Source of the DNA: Bifidobacterium callitrichidarum | GTDB taxonomy: Bacteria > Actinomycetota > Actinomycetes > Actinomycetales > Bifidobacteriaceae | DNA: 50,829 bases | Direction of reading: 5' to 3' | NCBI RefSeq assembly: GCF_003129905.1 | Contig: NZ_QFFM01000024.1 | Location: 1 to 50,829 of the forward strand | Part shown: positions 24,693-33,568 of the stretch, piece after piece | Layout: each line of letters starts with the position of its first letter | How positions within the stretch are numbered: position 1 is the first letter of the stretch | The notes under the pieces: model-generated | Told to the model about the DNA's origin: nothing | The model's database searches: none | What the model saw: only the letters and a program-made list of their open reading frames with translations | Program-made: the position numbers and the translations under genes

Positions 24693-26495
24693 TCACCACG
24701 TGACCGGGATAGCATTTTTACGCGGTGATGAGACAGGAACCTCGTATTTCTGCATAAGGAACTCACAGATCTGGGCGGAGACCGGGCCGGCCGTCAGACC
24801 GCCGTAGACGCCGCTCGGATCCTTGAGCACCACGGTCACCGCGTACCGTGGGTTGTCGGCCGGAATCACCACCGAGTAGTCGGAGATGATCGAGGAAAGC
24901 GTGCCATCCGCGCCCTGCACCTCGGCGGTGCCGGACTTGGAGGCCATACGGTAGCCATCGACCTTGACGAACTTGCTGTAGCTTTCCGCCACGGATTCCA
25001 TAGCGTTCATCATATCGGCCGCCACATCCTCGTCGATCACCCTCGTGGCCGTGTCCTTGCCGGTCTTGGACGCGGCACCGCCGGACGAGGTGGTGGACTT
25101 GATGATGGATTGCTGCTGCTTGACGCCCTTGTTGGCGATGGTGGCCACCACGTTGTTAAGCTGCAGGACGTTGACGGTGTAGCCCTGGCCGAACAGGATG
25201 GTGTTGCGAGTGCGCAAATCCCAGGAGGACGGGCTGGTGAGCATGCCCGATGACTCTCCGGGCAGTCCCAGACCGGTAGGCTGGCCAATGCCGAACTTGG
25301 TCAGGAACTCGTAGCGCTGCTCGTCGGTGAAACCGAGTCCGGCGAGCACCATGCCCACGTTGGAGGAGTTCTGCAGGATGCCGGCGAGCGTCCAGCGTTC
25401 GCTGCCATGGTCGAACGAATCCTTGATGGTCTGGCCGTCCTGGGTGGTGTGATCGGGCACCGTGAGCTGGTCGCTCATCTTGTGCAGACCGGTCTGCAGG
25501 TAACCGGACATGGAGATGACCTTGCCCACCGAGCCGGGTTCGAAGGTCTCGGAGACGGCGCGCGAGGTGCTCATCTTGGCCTCGTCGCTGCCGGCCTCCA
25601 CCTCGTCACTGTCGGCGAGCGCCAGGATCTGGGCGTTCTGGATGTCCTGAACCACGGCGATGCCCCACGGCGAGCCGTACTTGGATTTGGCTTCCTTGAG
25701 GACCTTCTTGACGTACCACTGCACGTCGCGGTCGATGGTGAGCGTCACATCGGAGCCGTCCTTCGCGGCCACGGATTCGGTCATCGTGCCGGGGATCTCC
25801 TCGCCGCCGTTGCCGCGCTGGTAGGTCTGGTGGCCGTCGGTGCCGGTGAGTTCCTTGTTCTCCATCTGTTCGATGCCGGCCACGCCGGTACCGTCGTCGT
25901 TGACGCCGCCGAGCAGGGAGCCCAGGATCTCGCCGTCCGCGTAGAGGCGTTCGCTGCTGAGCTCGCCCCAGACGATGCCGCCGAGGTTCAGCGCGTCGAT
26001 GCTGCGCTTGACCTGCGGGGTCACGTCCTTCTTGAGGACCACGTACTGGCCCGTGCCGGACATCTTGGCGCCCAGTTCCATGGCGTTCATATCCAATGCC
26101 TTGGCCAGGAGACGGCCTACGGCCGCGGCACCGGTGGCACCCACGGGTTTGCCGTCGATCTCGTCGCAGTAGTCGCGGGTGGTGTCGTTGCAGGTGATGG
26201 GCACGAACTCCTGTGCGGCCTCGGGGTTGGCCACGATGGTGTAGCGTTCCACGCTTTGGGCGAGCACGTTGCCGTTGGTGTCCAGGATACGTCCGCGCTT
26301 GGCGCTCAGGGTCACGGTCAGCGTACGGCTGGCGGTGGCCGCTTGCGCGGTCTGGCGTCCGCCGATGAGCTGGGTGGAGGCCAGCTGGGCCACGCATGCG
26401 GTGGCCACCAGGGCGAGTGCTGCGCCCACGGCGATGCACTTGAACGCGAAGGTCTTCACCTTGGCGAACCGGATGATGCGCTGGATGGTCTTCAC
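24693..26495 (-). CDS. ftsI: Septal transpeptidase FtsI (penicillin-binding protein 3)
   Basis: The 600-residue bitopic protein cross-links septal peptidoglycan and works with FtsW. One N-terminal membrane segment (about 18-42) is followed by the PBP dimerisation domain (AKRGRILDTNGNVLAQS) and the transpeptidase domain. Active-site motifs are SVGK (Ser322, Lys325), SSN (377-379) and KSG (520-522). The start abuts the ftsL stop with no spacer. The extension after the KSG box is short, with no PASTA repeats. Confidence 0.95.
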   Translation of the reverse strand: MKTIQRIIRFAKVKTFAFKCIAVGAALALVATACVAQLASTQLIGGRQTAQAATASRTLTVTLSAKRGRILDTNGNVLAQSVERYTIVANPEAAQEFVPITCNDTTRDYCDEIDGKPVGATGAAAVGRLLAKALDMNAMELGAKMSGTGQYVVLKKDVTPQVKRSIDALNLGGIVWGELSSERLYADGEILGSLLGGVNDDGTGVAGIEQMENKELTGTDGHQTYQRGNGGEEIPGTMTESVAAKDGSDVTLTIDRDVQWYVKKVLKEAKSKYGSPWGIAVVQDIQNAQILALADSDEVEAGSDEAKMSTSRAVSETFEPGSVGKVISMSGYLQTGLHKMSDQLTVPDHTTQDGQTIKDSFDHGSERWTLAGILQNSSNVGMVLAGLGFTDEQRYEFLTKFGIGQPTGLGLPGESSGMLTSPSSWDLRTRNTILFGQGYTVNVLQLNNVVATIANKGVKQQQSIIKSTTSSGGAASKTGKDTATRVIDEDVAADMMNAMESVAESYSKFVKVDGYRMASKSGTAEVQGADGTLSSIISDYSVVIPADNPRYAVTVVLKDPSGVYGGLTAGPVSAQICEFLMQKYEVPVSSPRKNAIPVTW

Positions 26496-26942
26496 TTACT
26501 TCCCGCTTTCGTTGGACTTGTATCCGTTGAGGTCGATGGACACGGATCCCTGCTGCGGCACCATGCCCATGTCGCTGGCCTTGTCGGGCAGGGAGGCCAC
26601 GAGCTGGTCGAGCTTGGCCTGGTCGTCCTCCACGTCCTGGGTGAGCACGTTGATGTGCGCCTCGATCTGCGCCGCCTCGAACGAGTTCTGGACCATCTGG
26701 GTGCGCAGCATGAGCGCGCCGAAGAGCGTGGCCATCAGGAAAGCCACGGCCACGACCACGTGGACGAGCGGCGCGCTGCGGGTGCGCGTCCATTCGATGA
26801 CGCGGGCGACCATATTGCCCTGTGCCTCGGAGCGCTGTCCGGAGATCAGACGCAGCTGCGGCCTGGAGGAGGTCTGCGTCTTGGATTCGGGTCGGCTGGA
26901 CGAGGCGGCGTTCGACCGGACGCTGCGTGCGCTGGCTGCCAT
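26496..26942 (-). CDS. ftsL: FtsL-like septum protein
   Basis: The 148-residue protein has a basic, Ser/Arg-rich cytoplasmic tail (1-55), one membrane segment (about 60-80, VHVVVAVAFLMATLFGALML) and a short external helix that could form a coiled coil (FEAAQIEAHINVLTQDVEDDQAKLDQLV). That shape, and its place between rsmH and ftsI, identify FtsL, which links FtsQ/FtsB to FtsWI. Primary sequence similarity in this family is low, so the call is mainly positional. The ATG overlaps the rsmH stop (TGATG). Confidence 0.85.
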   Translation of the reverse strand: MAASARSVRSNAASSSRPESKTQTSSRPQLRLISGQRSEAQGNMVARVIEWTRTRSAPLVHVVVAVAFLMATLFGALMLRTQMVQNSFEAAQIEAHINVLTQDVEDDQAKLDQLVASLPDKASDMGMVPQQGSVSIDLNGYKSNESGK

Positions 26943-28033
26943 CAGCCCCTCCTAGTGCGGCGTTCGCCGCGATTGGATCGTGTATTGGAACGTGTTGCGT
27001 GGTGTGCGCCGGACTTGCGCGCCGACGGATTCGGGTGTTCGGCGGTTTCGGCGAAGCGGGAGCGCCATCGTGCGGGGATCTCGCGACTGACCTCCACGGC
27101 CCGCAATCGCACGGATGCCGATCTGGGGTTGGATGCGATCTCCTGCTCGTCCGCCTTGATGGCGCCTCGGGTCAGTTCCTTGAAGAATGGCTGGGCGTCG
27201 GGCGGCACGATGGGCAGGTCGGCGGGGGCGTCGATTCTCAATCCCTGCGCCATGAACGATTTGACGGCCTTGTCCTCCAGTGAATGGTAGGACTCCACCA
27301 CGAGGCGACCTCCCACGTTGAGGCGGTTGGCGGCCTGCGGCAGCGTCGAGGCAAGTTTGTCCAGCTCGCCGTTGACCTCGATGCGCAGCGCCTGGAACAC
27401 GCGCTTGGCCGGGTTGCCTGCGGGACGATGAGCCTGCGGCACCACTTCGTCCACCAGCGCGTTGAGCTGGCTGGTGGTGGTGAACGGCTGCCTGTCGCGG
27501 CGGGCCACGATCTCGCGGGCGATCTGGCGGGAGAAGCGCTCCTCGCCGTATTCCTTGAAGATATGGGTCAGCCGGTCGGCATCGTAGGTGGCGAGGATGC
27601 GTGCGGCGGTCAGTTCCTGGCTCACGTCCATGCGCATGTCCAGCGGCGCGTCGTGGGAGTAGGAGAAGCCTCGGTCCGCCTCGTCGATCTGCAGGCTGGA
27701 CAGGCCCAGATCCATGAACACGGCGTCCACGCGATCGATGCCCTGATCCTCGAGCACCTGGTCGAGCTTGTCGAAGGCGGCATGCACGGGTGTGAACCGG
27801 TCGGCGAGGCCTTCCTGACGCATACGCTCGGTGGCGAGCGCCAATGCCTCGCTGTCACGGTCGATGCCGATGAGACGGGCCTGGGGTGCGGCCTTGAGGA
27901 ATGCGGTGGAATGGCCGGCCAGGCCGAGCGTGCAGTCCACCGCCACGGCGCCTTCGCGCTGCAGCGCGGGCGCCATCAGCGCCACGCAGTCGGCGAGCAG
28001 CACCGGCTGGTGGATGGCCGTCACATCAATCAT
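26942..28033 (-). CDS. rsmH: 16S rRNA (cytosine(1402)-N(4))-methyltransferase RsmH
   Basis: This enzyme methylates N4 of C1402 in the ribosomal P site using S-adenosylmethionine. The 363-residue product begins MIDVTAIHQPVLLADCV, has the SAM motif DCTLGLAGHSTAFL, and the family blocks FMDLGLSSLQIDEADRGFSY and ALRIEVNGEL. A C-terminal basic tail (RSNTRSNRGERRTRRG) extends past the usual end. The ATG overlaps the mraZ stop. Confidence 0.95.
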   Translation of the reverse strand: MIDVTAIHQPVLLADCVALMAPALQREGAVAVDCTLGLAGHSTAFLKAAPQARLIGIDRDSEALALATERMRQEGLADRFTPVHAAFDKLDQVLEDQGIDRVDAVFMDLGLSSLQIDEADRGFSYSHDAPLDMRMDVSQELTAARILATYDADRLTHIFKEYGEERFSRQIAREIVARRDRQPFTTTSQLNALVDEVVPQAHRPAGNPAKRVFQALRIEVNGELDKLASTLPQAANRLNVGGRLVVESYHSLEDKAVKSFMAQGLRIDAPADLPIVPPDAQPFFKELTRGAIKADEQEIASNPRSASVRLRAVEVSREIPARWRSRFAETAEHPNPSARKSGAHHATRSNTRSNRGERRTRRG

Positions 28034-28554
28034 CAGAATTCAACCTCCGGCAGAACATCATCGGCAATATCGGCGTATCCCTCTTCCTTCTCGGCCAGAT
28101 AGGCCTCCCAGGCGTCCTTGTTCCACAGTTCGGCGCGGGTGCCCACGCCGATGACCACCACTTCGGAGCCGAGGTGGGCGTAGTCGCGCAGCATCTGCGG
28201 CACGAGCACGCGGCCCTGCTTGTCCGGTTCCTGGTCCACGGCGCCGGACAGGAACACACGCAGGTATTCGCGCGCCGCCTTGTTGCCCACCGAGACGCGC
28301 TGGATCTGCGAGGCAATGCGGCGGAACTCCTCGAAGGGCAGCAGATAGACGCAACGCTCCTGTCCGCGTGCCATCACCAGCCCCTTGCCCAGCTGTGCTC
28401 GAAATTTTGCGGGCAGGGCCATACGGCCCTTCGCGTCGATCTTGGGAGTGTAGGTGCCCAGCAGCAGCGGTGGCATGCCGTTCATGAGATCGGCGAACGA
28501 CGAGGACCCCTCGGTCTTGGCTTCGGCGTCCTGCGCCGGCCGCTCGTCGACCAT
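28033..28554 (-). CDS. mraZ: Transcriptional regulator MraZ
   Basis: The 173-residue protein has two SpoVT/AbrB-type swapped-hairpin repeats: LLGTYTPKIDAKGRMALPAKFR (about 30-52) and VDQEPDKQGRVLVPQMLR (about 106-123), each with the DxxGR signature. MraZ binds TGGGN repeats ahead of its own operon and represses dcw transcription. AAAGGAGG precedes the ATG at 28554; this gives an N-terminal extension of about 28 residues compared with the usual protein. The boxes it would bind are at 28605-28639. Confidence 0.94.
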   Translation of the reverse strand: MVDERPAQDAEAKTEGSSSFADLMNGMPPLLLGTYTPKIDAKGRMALPAKFRAQLGKGLVMARGQERCVYLLPFEEFRRIASQIQRVSVGNKAAREYLRVFLSGAVDQEPDKQGRVLVPQMLRDYAHLGSEVVVIGVGTRAELWNKDAWEAYLAEKEEGYADIADDVLPEVEF

Positions 28555-28604
28555 GGTTCCACCTCCTTTGCCGCGCCTGATGGATACACTTCACCCAACT
28601 GGCT

Positions 28605-28639
28605 CACCACTTTACCCCACGCTTCCCCATTCTTCCCCA
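28605..28639 (-). promoter_or_regulatory. MraZ-binding boxes upstream of mraZ
   Basis: On the minus strand TGGGG-AAGAA-TGGGG-AAGCG-TGGGG-TAAAG-TGGTG forms four direct repeats of 5 bases with 5-base spacers, 50 to 85 bases upstream of the mraZ start. This is the known MraZ operator arrangement. The whole 305-base spacer (28555-28859) has no gene; the rest would hold the divergent mraZ and helicase promoters. Confidence 0.85.
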
Positions 28640-28859
28640 CTTGCACACGATTTGCTCACACTTTTGGATGATTTTCCCTGTAAATCGCGCGTGTCGGGGA
28701 CTTCCGGGCCGATTGCGGACCGGCCCCGATCCGCGATGCCGGCAAATTCACCCGAATTTCATCTGCGGGCCCCTGATCGCGGGCGGCCGACGTAGGGGCC
28801 GTGCGGTAGATTTGAATGCCTTGAAGTTTTGACCCCACGGATTGGAATCGAAGAAAAGC

Positions 28860-31139
28860 ATGTCGAGTTATGCCTCACAGCTGCATGAGGAACAGCAGGC
28901 GGTGGATCGCGCCTACGGACGTCTGGACGACCTGCGTGCCGAGATGTGGCAGCGTCTGGACACCGTGCGCGCGGCGGGATCGCACGGCTCCCCCACCCAG
29001 CGCAGCGAGCGGGACTCCTTCGCCACGATGTACGAGAACCGCCTCACCCAGTTGCGCAGCGTGGAGGACCGCCTGGTGTTCGGCCGTCTGGACGCCAAGG
29101 ACGGCAGGCGCCACTACATCGGGCGCATCGGCCTGTCCAGTCCGGATCATGAGCCGATTTTGACCGACTGGCGAGCGGAGGCGGCGCGTCCCTTCTATGA
29201 GGCGACGCCCTCCAATCACGGCGACATCGTGATGCGACGCCATATCACCTTGAGCTTCCGTGAGGTGGTGGGCGTCGAGGACGAGGTGCTGGACGTGCAC
29301 TCCGACCAGGTGGGCCAGGCATCCTCCGCCGGCACGCTGACCGGCGAGGGTGCGTTGCTGGCATCGCTCAGCTCGCGCCGTACCGGCAAGATGACCGATA
29401 TCGTGGCCACCATCCAGGCCGAGCAGGACCGCATCATCCGTTCCGCCCTGAATCGCGTGGTGGTGGTCCAGGGCGGTCCCGGCACCGGCAAGACCGCGGT
29501 GGCTCTGCATCGTGCGGCGTACCTGCTGTACACCCATCGCCGCACGCTGGAGCGTTCCGGCGTGCTCGTGGTGGGCCCCAGCTCCACGTTCCTGCACTAT
29601 ATCGACCAGGTGCTGCCCTCGCTGGGTGAGACCGGCGTGGTCTCCCGCACCATCGCCGATCTGATTCCTGGCGTCAGTGCCACGGCGGTGGACTCGCCGC
29701 GCGCCGCCAAGCTCAAGGGAGACCGCCGCATGGCCCAGGTCGTGGCGAACGCCATCGCGGCCCGTATCCGCGTACCCGCCAACCTGCCGGTCGTGACCAT
29801 CAGCGGCATTCAGGTGCCGATGCTCGCGGCGGACATCGAGCAGGCCCAGACGGACGCCAAGCGCACCCGCCAGTCGCATAACAAGGCCCGCGAGACCTTC
29901 ATCCGTTCGATGCTCTCCAGCATGCAGGCCCGCTACGCCGAACAGCTCGACTACACGCCCGACCAGGCGGAGCTCAACCGCGCGATGTCACTGCTGCGCA
30001 TGAACGACCAGGTGCGCAAGACGCTGAACCTCTGCTGGCTGCCGATGACCGGCCCTTGGCTCATCGACCAGCTGTTCGCCCATCCCGAACGCCTGAAGTC
30101 CCTGGCCGGCTGGCTCACCGACGAGGACGTGGCCGCGCTGGCCCGGCCGAAAGGCTCCCCGCTGACCCGTTCCGACATCCCTCTGCTGGACGAGGCGATG
30201 GATCTGCTGGGCCCCGACCCGAAGATGGTGGCCAAGCAGTCCGCCGCCGATGCGCGCCGCGCCGCCGAGGAACAGTACGCCAAGGACACGCTGGCGTCCA
30301 CCGGTCTCGGCCAGGGCATCGTGTCCAGCCAGATGCTGCTCGACCAGATGAACGGTGACGATTCCGAGCTCACCTCGCAGCGCGCGGCCGCCGACCGTGA
30401 ATGGACGTACGGCCATATCGTCGTGGACGAGGCACAGGAGCTGACGGCCATGGATTGGCGCATGCTCATCCGACGCTGCCCTTCCCGCTCCTTCACCATC
30501 GTGGGCGACGTGGCGCAGACCTCGGCGCTGGGCGGCACCCGCCGTTGGGACAAGACCATGAACCGTCTGTTCGGTCCTTCGCATTGGGATCTCAATGAGC
30601 TGACCATCAACTACCGCAATCCCAAGGAGGTCTCCGACCTGGCCTCCCACTTCGCCGAGGACGAAGGCCTGTACATCTCCACCGTCAACGCGGTGCGCAG
30701 CGTCCCCGAATCGGTGGCCAAGCATGTGGTGGCCGACGAACACGCACTGCTGGACGCCACGGCCGATCAGGCTGTGACCCTGGTCGGACAGTTCGTCTCC
30801 TCGGATGGCACGGGCCGTATCGCCGTGATCTGTCCGGACGATCTCATCGCCCCGGTGCGCGCCGCCGTGCGCGAGCGTCTCTCCGCCAAGCTCGACCCGG
30901 CCGAGTTCCGCCGTCTGGCCGACCAGCCAGAGTGGGACGAGCAGATCAGCGTCTGCGGCACGGAGACGGTCAAGGGTCTTGAGTTCGACGCCGTGGTGGT
31001 GGTAGAGCCCGGCCGTATCGAGGATGACGCGCCAAGCCGTCTGGTGGCGGCCTCGGACCTGTATGTGGCGATGACCAGGCCCACCCAGCGTCTGGTTATA
31101 GTTCGGACAAACGCGGACGAGACGTCCCTGAACATCTAA
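28860..31139 (+). CDS. HelD/HelR-type superfamily 1 helicase-like ATPase (RNA polymerase recycling)
   Basis: The 759-residue protein has an N-terminal coiled-coil-like arm rich in charged residues (SSYASQLHEEQQAVDRAYGRLDDLRAEMWQR in part). Walker A GGPGTGKT lies at about 205-212 and the DEAQE Walker B box at about 522. C-terminal helicase motifs include TINYRNPKEV and VKGLEFDAVVVVEP. The N-terminal arm and spacing fit actinobacterial HelD/HelR, which removes stalled RNA polymerase and in some species displaces rifampicin, rather than UvrD DNA repair helicases. I choose ATG 28860; an upstream in-frame TTG at 28842 is possible. It is divergent from mraZ and 11 bases ahead of serA. Confidence 0.85.
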   Translation: MSSYASQLHEEQQAVDRAYGRLDDLRAEMWQRLDTVRAAGSHGSPTQRSERDSFATMYENRLTQLRSVEDRLVFGRLDAKDGRRHYIGRIGLSSPDHEPILTDWRAEAARPFYEATPSNHGDIVMRRHITLSFREVVGVEDEVLDVHSDQVGQASSAGTLTGEGALLASLSSRRTGKMTDIVATIQAEQDRIIRSALNRVVVVQGGPGTGKTAVALHRAAYLLYTHRRTLERSGVLVVGPSSTFLHYIDQVLPSLGETGVVSRTIADLIPGVSATAVDSPRAAKLKGDRRMAQVVANAIAARIRVPANLPVVTISGIQVPMLAADIEQAQTDAKRTRQSHNKARETFIRSMLSSMQARYAEQLDYTPDQAELNRAMSLLRMNDQVRKTLNLCWLPMTGPWLIDQLFAHPERLKSLAGWLTDEDVAALARPKGSPLTRSDIPLLDEAMDLLGPDPKMVAKQSAADARRAAEEQYAKDTLASTGLGQGIVSSQMLLDQMNGDDSELTSQRAAADREWTYGHIVVDEAQELTAMDWRMLIRRCPSRSFTIVGDVAQTSALGGTRRWDKTMNRLFGPSHWDLNELTINYRNPKEVSDLASHFAEDEGLYISTVNAVRSVPESVAKHVVADEHALLDATADQAVTLVGQFVSSDGTGRIAVICPDDLIAPVRAAVRERLSAKLDPAEFRRLADQPEWDEQISVCGTETVKGLEFDAVVVVEPGRIEDDAPSRLVAASDLYVAMTRPTQRLVIVRTNADETSLNI

Positions 31140-31150
31140 GGTGAGGAAAC

Positions 31151-32350
31151 ATGCCCAAAGCATTGTTATTGGAAAACATTCATCCCGACGCAGCCTCCTC
31201 GTTGCGCGACCACGGATTCGAAGTCGAGACCATGAAGGGCGCGCTGAGCGAGGATGAGCTCATCGACGCGCTGGACGGCGTGGATCTGGTCGGCGTGCGT
31301 TCGAAGACCAGCGTCACGGCCCGTGTGTTGGACGCCCGCCCGAATCTGAGCGCCGTGGGATGCTTCTGCATCGGCACCAACCAGGTGGATCTGACGCATG
31401 CCGGCAAGCGCGGCATCGCCGTGTTCAACGCCCCTTATTCCAACACCCGCTCCGTGGTGGAGCTGGTGATCTGCGACATCATCTGCCTGCTGCGCCGTGT
31501 GCCCGCGCACACGCATCACATCAAGCATGGCGTATGGGACAAGTCCGCCTCCGGCTCGCATGAGGTGCGTGGCAAGACGCTCGGTATCATCGGCTACGGC
31601 AACATCGGCTCCCAGCTGTCCGTGCTGGCCGAAGCGCTCGGCATGCATGTGGTGTTCTATGACATCGAGGAGAAGCTGGCCCTAGGCAATGCCCAGCGCT
31701 GCAACACCCTGAACGAGCTGCTGGAGCAGTCCGACGTAGTCACGCTCCATGTGGACGGTCGCAAGTCGAACACCGGTTTCTTCGGCGAAGACCAGTTCGA
31801 GCACATGAAGCAGGACACGATCTTCATCAACCTCTCGCGTGGCTTCGTGGCCGATCTCGACGCGCTCAAGCGTCATCTCGATTCCGGCCACCTGTCCGGC
31901 GCGGCCGTGGACGTATTCCCCGTGGAGCCGAAGAAGAGCGGCGACCCGTTCATGACCCCGCTGGCCGACGAGGACAACATGATCCTGACCCCGCACATCG
32001 GCGGTTCCACGCTGGAGGCCCAGGAATCCATCGGCCACTTCGTGTCCCAGCGTCTTGAGGACTACTGGTTCAAGGGTTCCACCTCCCTGTCCGTGAACAT
32101 GCCGCAGATCAACCTCGGCGACTGCAAGGGCGTGTGCCGCATCGCCCACCTGCACGACAACCTGCCCGGCGTGCTGGCCCGCGTGAACCGCGTGCTCGGC
32201 GAGGAGAACATCAACATCTCCTTCCAGTCGCTGGCCACTGAGGGAGAGCTCGGCTATGTGGTGACCGACGTCGCCCAGAAGCCCAGCGCGGCCACGTTGG
32301 AAGCCCTGCGCAACATCGAGGGAACCATCCGCATGCGCGTCATCGGCTGA
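31151..32350 (+). CDS. serA: D-3-phosphoglycerate dehydrogenase
   Basis: This NAD-dependent enzyme starts serine synthesis from 3-phosphoglycerate. The 399-residue product has the Rossmann motif GIIGYGNIGSQ near residue 146, the catalytic regions VGCFCIGTNQVDL and LTPHIGGSTLEAQESIG (the His of HIGGST), and a C-terminal ACT domain (about 328-399, NLPGVLARVNRVLGEENINI) that can sense serine. Its length fits the E. coli-type short form. AAGGTGAGGAAAC precedes the ATG. It follows the helicase gene by 11 bases and ends at a strong terminator. Confidence 0.95.
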   Translation: MPKALLLENIHPDAASSLRDHGFEVETMKGALSEDELIDALDGVDLVGVRSKTSVTARVLDARPNLSAVGCFCIGTNQVDLTHAGKRGIAVFNAPYSNTRSVVELVICDIICLLRRVPAHTHHIKHGVWDKSASGSHEVRGKTLGIIGYGNIGSQLSVLAEALGMHVVFYDIEEKLALGNAQRCNTLNELLEQSDVVTLHVDGRKSNTGFFGEDQFEHMKQDTIFINLSRGFVADLDALKRHLDSGHLSGAAVDVFPVEPKKSGDPFMTPLADEDNMILTPHIGGSTLEAQESIGHFVSQRLEDYWFKGSTSLSVNMPQINLGDCKGVCRIAHLHDNLPGVLARVNRVLGEENINISFQSLATEGELGYVVTDVAQKPSAATLEALRNIEGTIRMRVIG

Positions 32351-32380
32351 CGCCTGCATGGTTCCTCCCTCGCATCAACA

Positions 32381-32415
32381 ACGGGTGGGCATCGCAACCT
32401 TGCGATGCCCACCCG
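32381..32415. terminator. Bidirectional terminator between serA and nrdR
   Basis: ACGGGTGGGCATCGCAA is followed after CC by its exact complement and then TTTTCGTTT. The perfect 17-bp stem lies 30 bases after serA and also faces the nrdR 3' end. Confidence 0.92.
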
Positions 32416-32497
32416 TTTTCGTTTCGATCGGCTCGGACGTGGAGATCCATGGACCGTTCAGCCGGCATCCATGAACTGCACGGCCATAAGCGCACAC

Positions 32498-32953
32498 CTA
32501 CTTATTGTTGCCGTACTCGCGCAGCGCATCGATGGCCTTCTGGAAATCCTCCAGTCCGGAGAAGTTCTGGTACACGCTGGCGAATCGCAGATACGCCACT
32601 TCATCCAAGTCGCGCAAAGGTTTCAGAATGGCCCGGCCTACCTCGTCCGAGCTCACCTCGGCGAGTCCCCTGGAGCGCAGGTCCTCTTCCACTTTCTGTC
32701 CCAGCTTTTTGAGGTCCTCTTCTCTGACCGGCCTTCCCTGGCAGGCCTTGCGCACGCCGGTGATCACCTTGTCCCTGCTGAACGGTTCGGCACCACCCGA
32801 ACGTTTGGTGACCAGCAGCATGCTGGTCTCCACCGTGGTGAAACGACGGTTGCAGACCGGGCACACTCGGCGGCGGCGAATGGAATGGCCATCATCGCTG
32901 ATACGGGTGTCGATGACCTTGGTGTCTGGATTCTGGCAAAAAGGACAATGCAT
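32498..32953 (-). CDS. nrdR: Transcriptional repressor NrdR
   Basis: NrdR represses ribonucleotide reductase genes when ATP/dATP are bound. The 151-residue product has an N-terminal zinc ribbon (Cys3, Cys6, Cys31, Cys34 in MHCPFC and [12 protein letters not shown]) and an ATP-cone domain ([24 protein letters not shown] onward). I start at ATG 32953, because the family begins MHCPFC; a GTG three codons upstream is possible. It lies 51 bases downstream of the LysM gene on the same strand. Confidence 0.95.
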   Translation of the reverse strand: MHCPFCQNPDTKVIDTRISDDGHSIRRRRVCPVCNRRFTTVETSMLLVTKRSGGAEPFSRDKVITGVRKACQGRPVREEDLKKLGQKVEEDLRSRGLAEVSSDEVGRAILKPLRDLDEVAYLRFASVYQNFSGLEDFQKAIDALREYGNNK

Positions 32954-33004
32954 GCCATCCACAATAACGTGACCTGCTGGAAAAACGATATCACGGGGTT
33001 TCGC

Positions 33005-33421
33005 TCACTCGGCCGGCACAATGATCCGCTGCCCCGCGCGCAGTGAACTGGACTCCAAACCATTAAGCGCCATGAGCCGATCCACGGTTTGGGAGACATC
33101 CTGCCCCGCAGGGGTGATCCGCGATGCGTACAACCACAATGTATCCCCCGGACGCACTATGTAGCTGGTCACCCGCATGGCACCTGGCTCGGACTGCGCG
33201 GGCTGTACCGTCCATGCGGCGAGTCCGGCACAAGCCATCACCAACGCCAACAGCCCCGCGATCAGCCTGCCGCACAGCCGACCGCCCTTCCCACCTTCGA
33301 CGGACGCCGATGCGATGGCATTCCTTCTTTCCGCACGGCGCACGGCAACGACCCGCATGGACGCGCGACGCACACCGATGGCTCGTCCACCATGACCTTG
33401 GCTCATCATCGAACAAAACAT
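33005..33421 (-). CDS. SOS-linked LysM membrane protein, candidate cell-division inhibitor (YneA/ChiZ-like)
   Basis: The 138-residue protein has a basic N-terminal tail, one membrane segment (about 50-72, GRLIAGLLALVMACAGLAAW) and a C-terminal LysM peptidoglycan-binding domain (about 84-137, SYIVRPGDTLWLYASRI and ALNGLESSSLRAGQRIIVP). It is divergent from lexA, and the LexA-type boxes lie just upstream of its start. This is the layout of Mycobacterium Rv2719c (ChiZ) and Bacillus YneA, which halt division during the SOS response. GAGGAGG precedes the ATG 33421. The function is inferred from that synteny and domain plan. Confidence 0.85.
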   Translation of the reverse strand: MFCSMMSQGHGGRAIGVRRASMRVVAVRRAERRNAIASASVEGGKGGRLCGRLIAGLLALVMACAGLAAWTVQPAQSEPGAMRVTSYIVRPGDTLWLYASRITPAGQDVSQTVDRLMALNGLESSSLRAGQRIIVPAE

Positions 33422-33435
33422 AACCACACCCTCCT

Positions 33436-33518
33436 CGAACAACCGTTCTATCGAACAGTTGTTCTTATGATGGCACATCTGTTCGAATACGTCAAGACGA
33501 CACTCGAACAGATGTTTG
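33436..33518. promoter_or_regulatory. Three SOS boxes (LexA operators) between LysM gene and lexA
   Basis: CGAAC-AACC-GTTCT (33436-33449), CGAAC-AGTT-GTTCT (33452-33465) and CGAAC-AGAT-GTTTG (33505-33518) match the Gram-positive LexA consensus CGAAC-N4-GTTCG with one or two changes. The first two are about 15 bases from the LysM gene start and the third about 50 bases before lexA. LexA autoregulation and control of the LysM gene follow. Confidence 0.9.
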
Positions 33519-33568
33519 ATTTTACCTGGTGTTCACGGTATGCTGGTTTCAGAACGAAAGGAACCGAC

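Noticed and set aside
25407..27290. Plus-strand open frame of 627 codons
   Set aside because: It is antisense to ftsI, ftsL and rsmH, which have intact motifs on the other strand.
33089..33568. N-terminal extension of the lexA frame
   Set aside because: It passes through the SOS boxes and the antisense LysM gene. The LexA wing starts just after GTG 33569.
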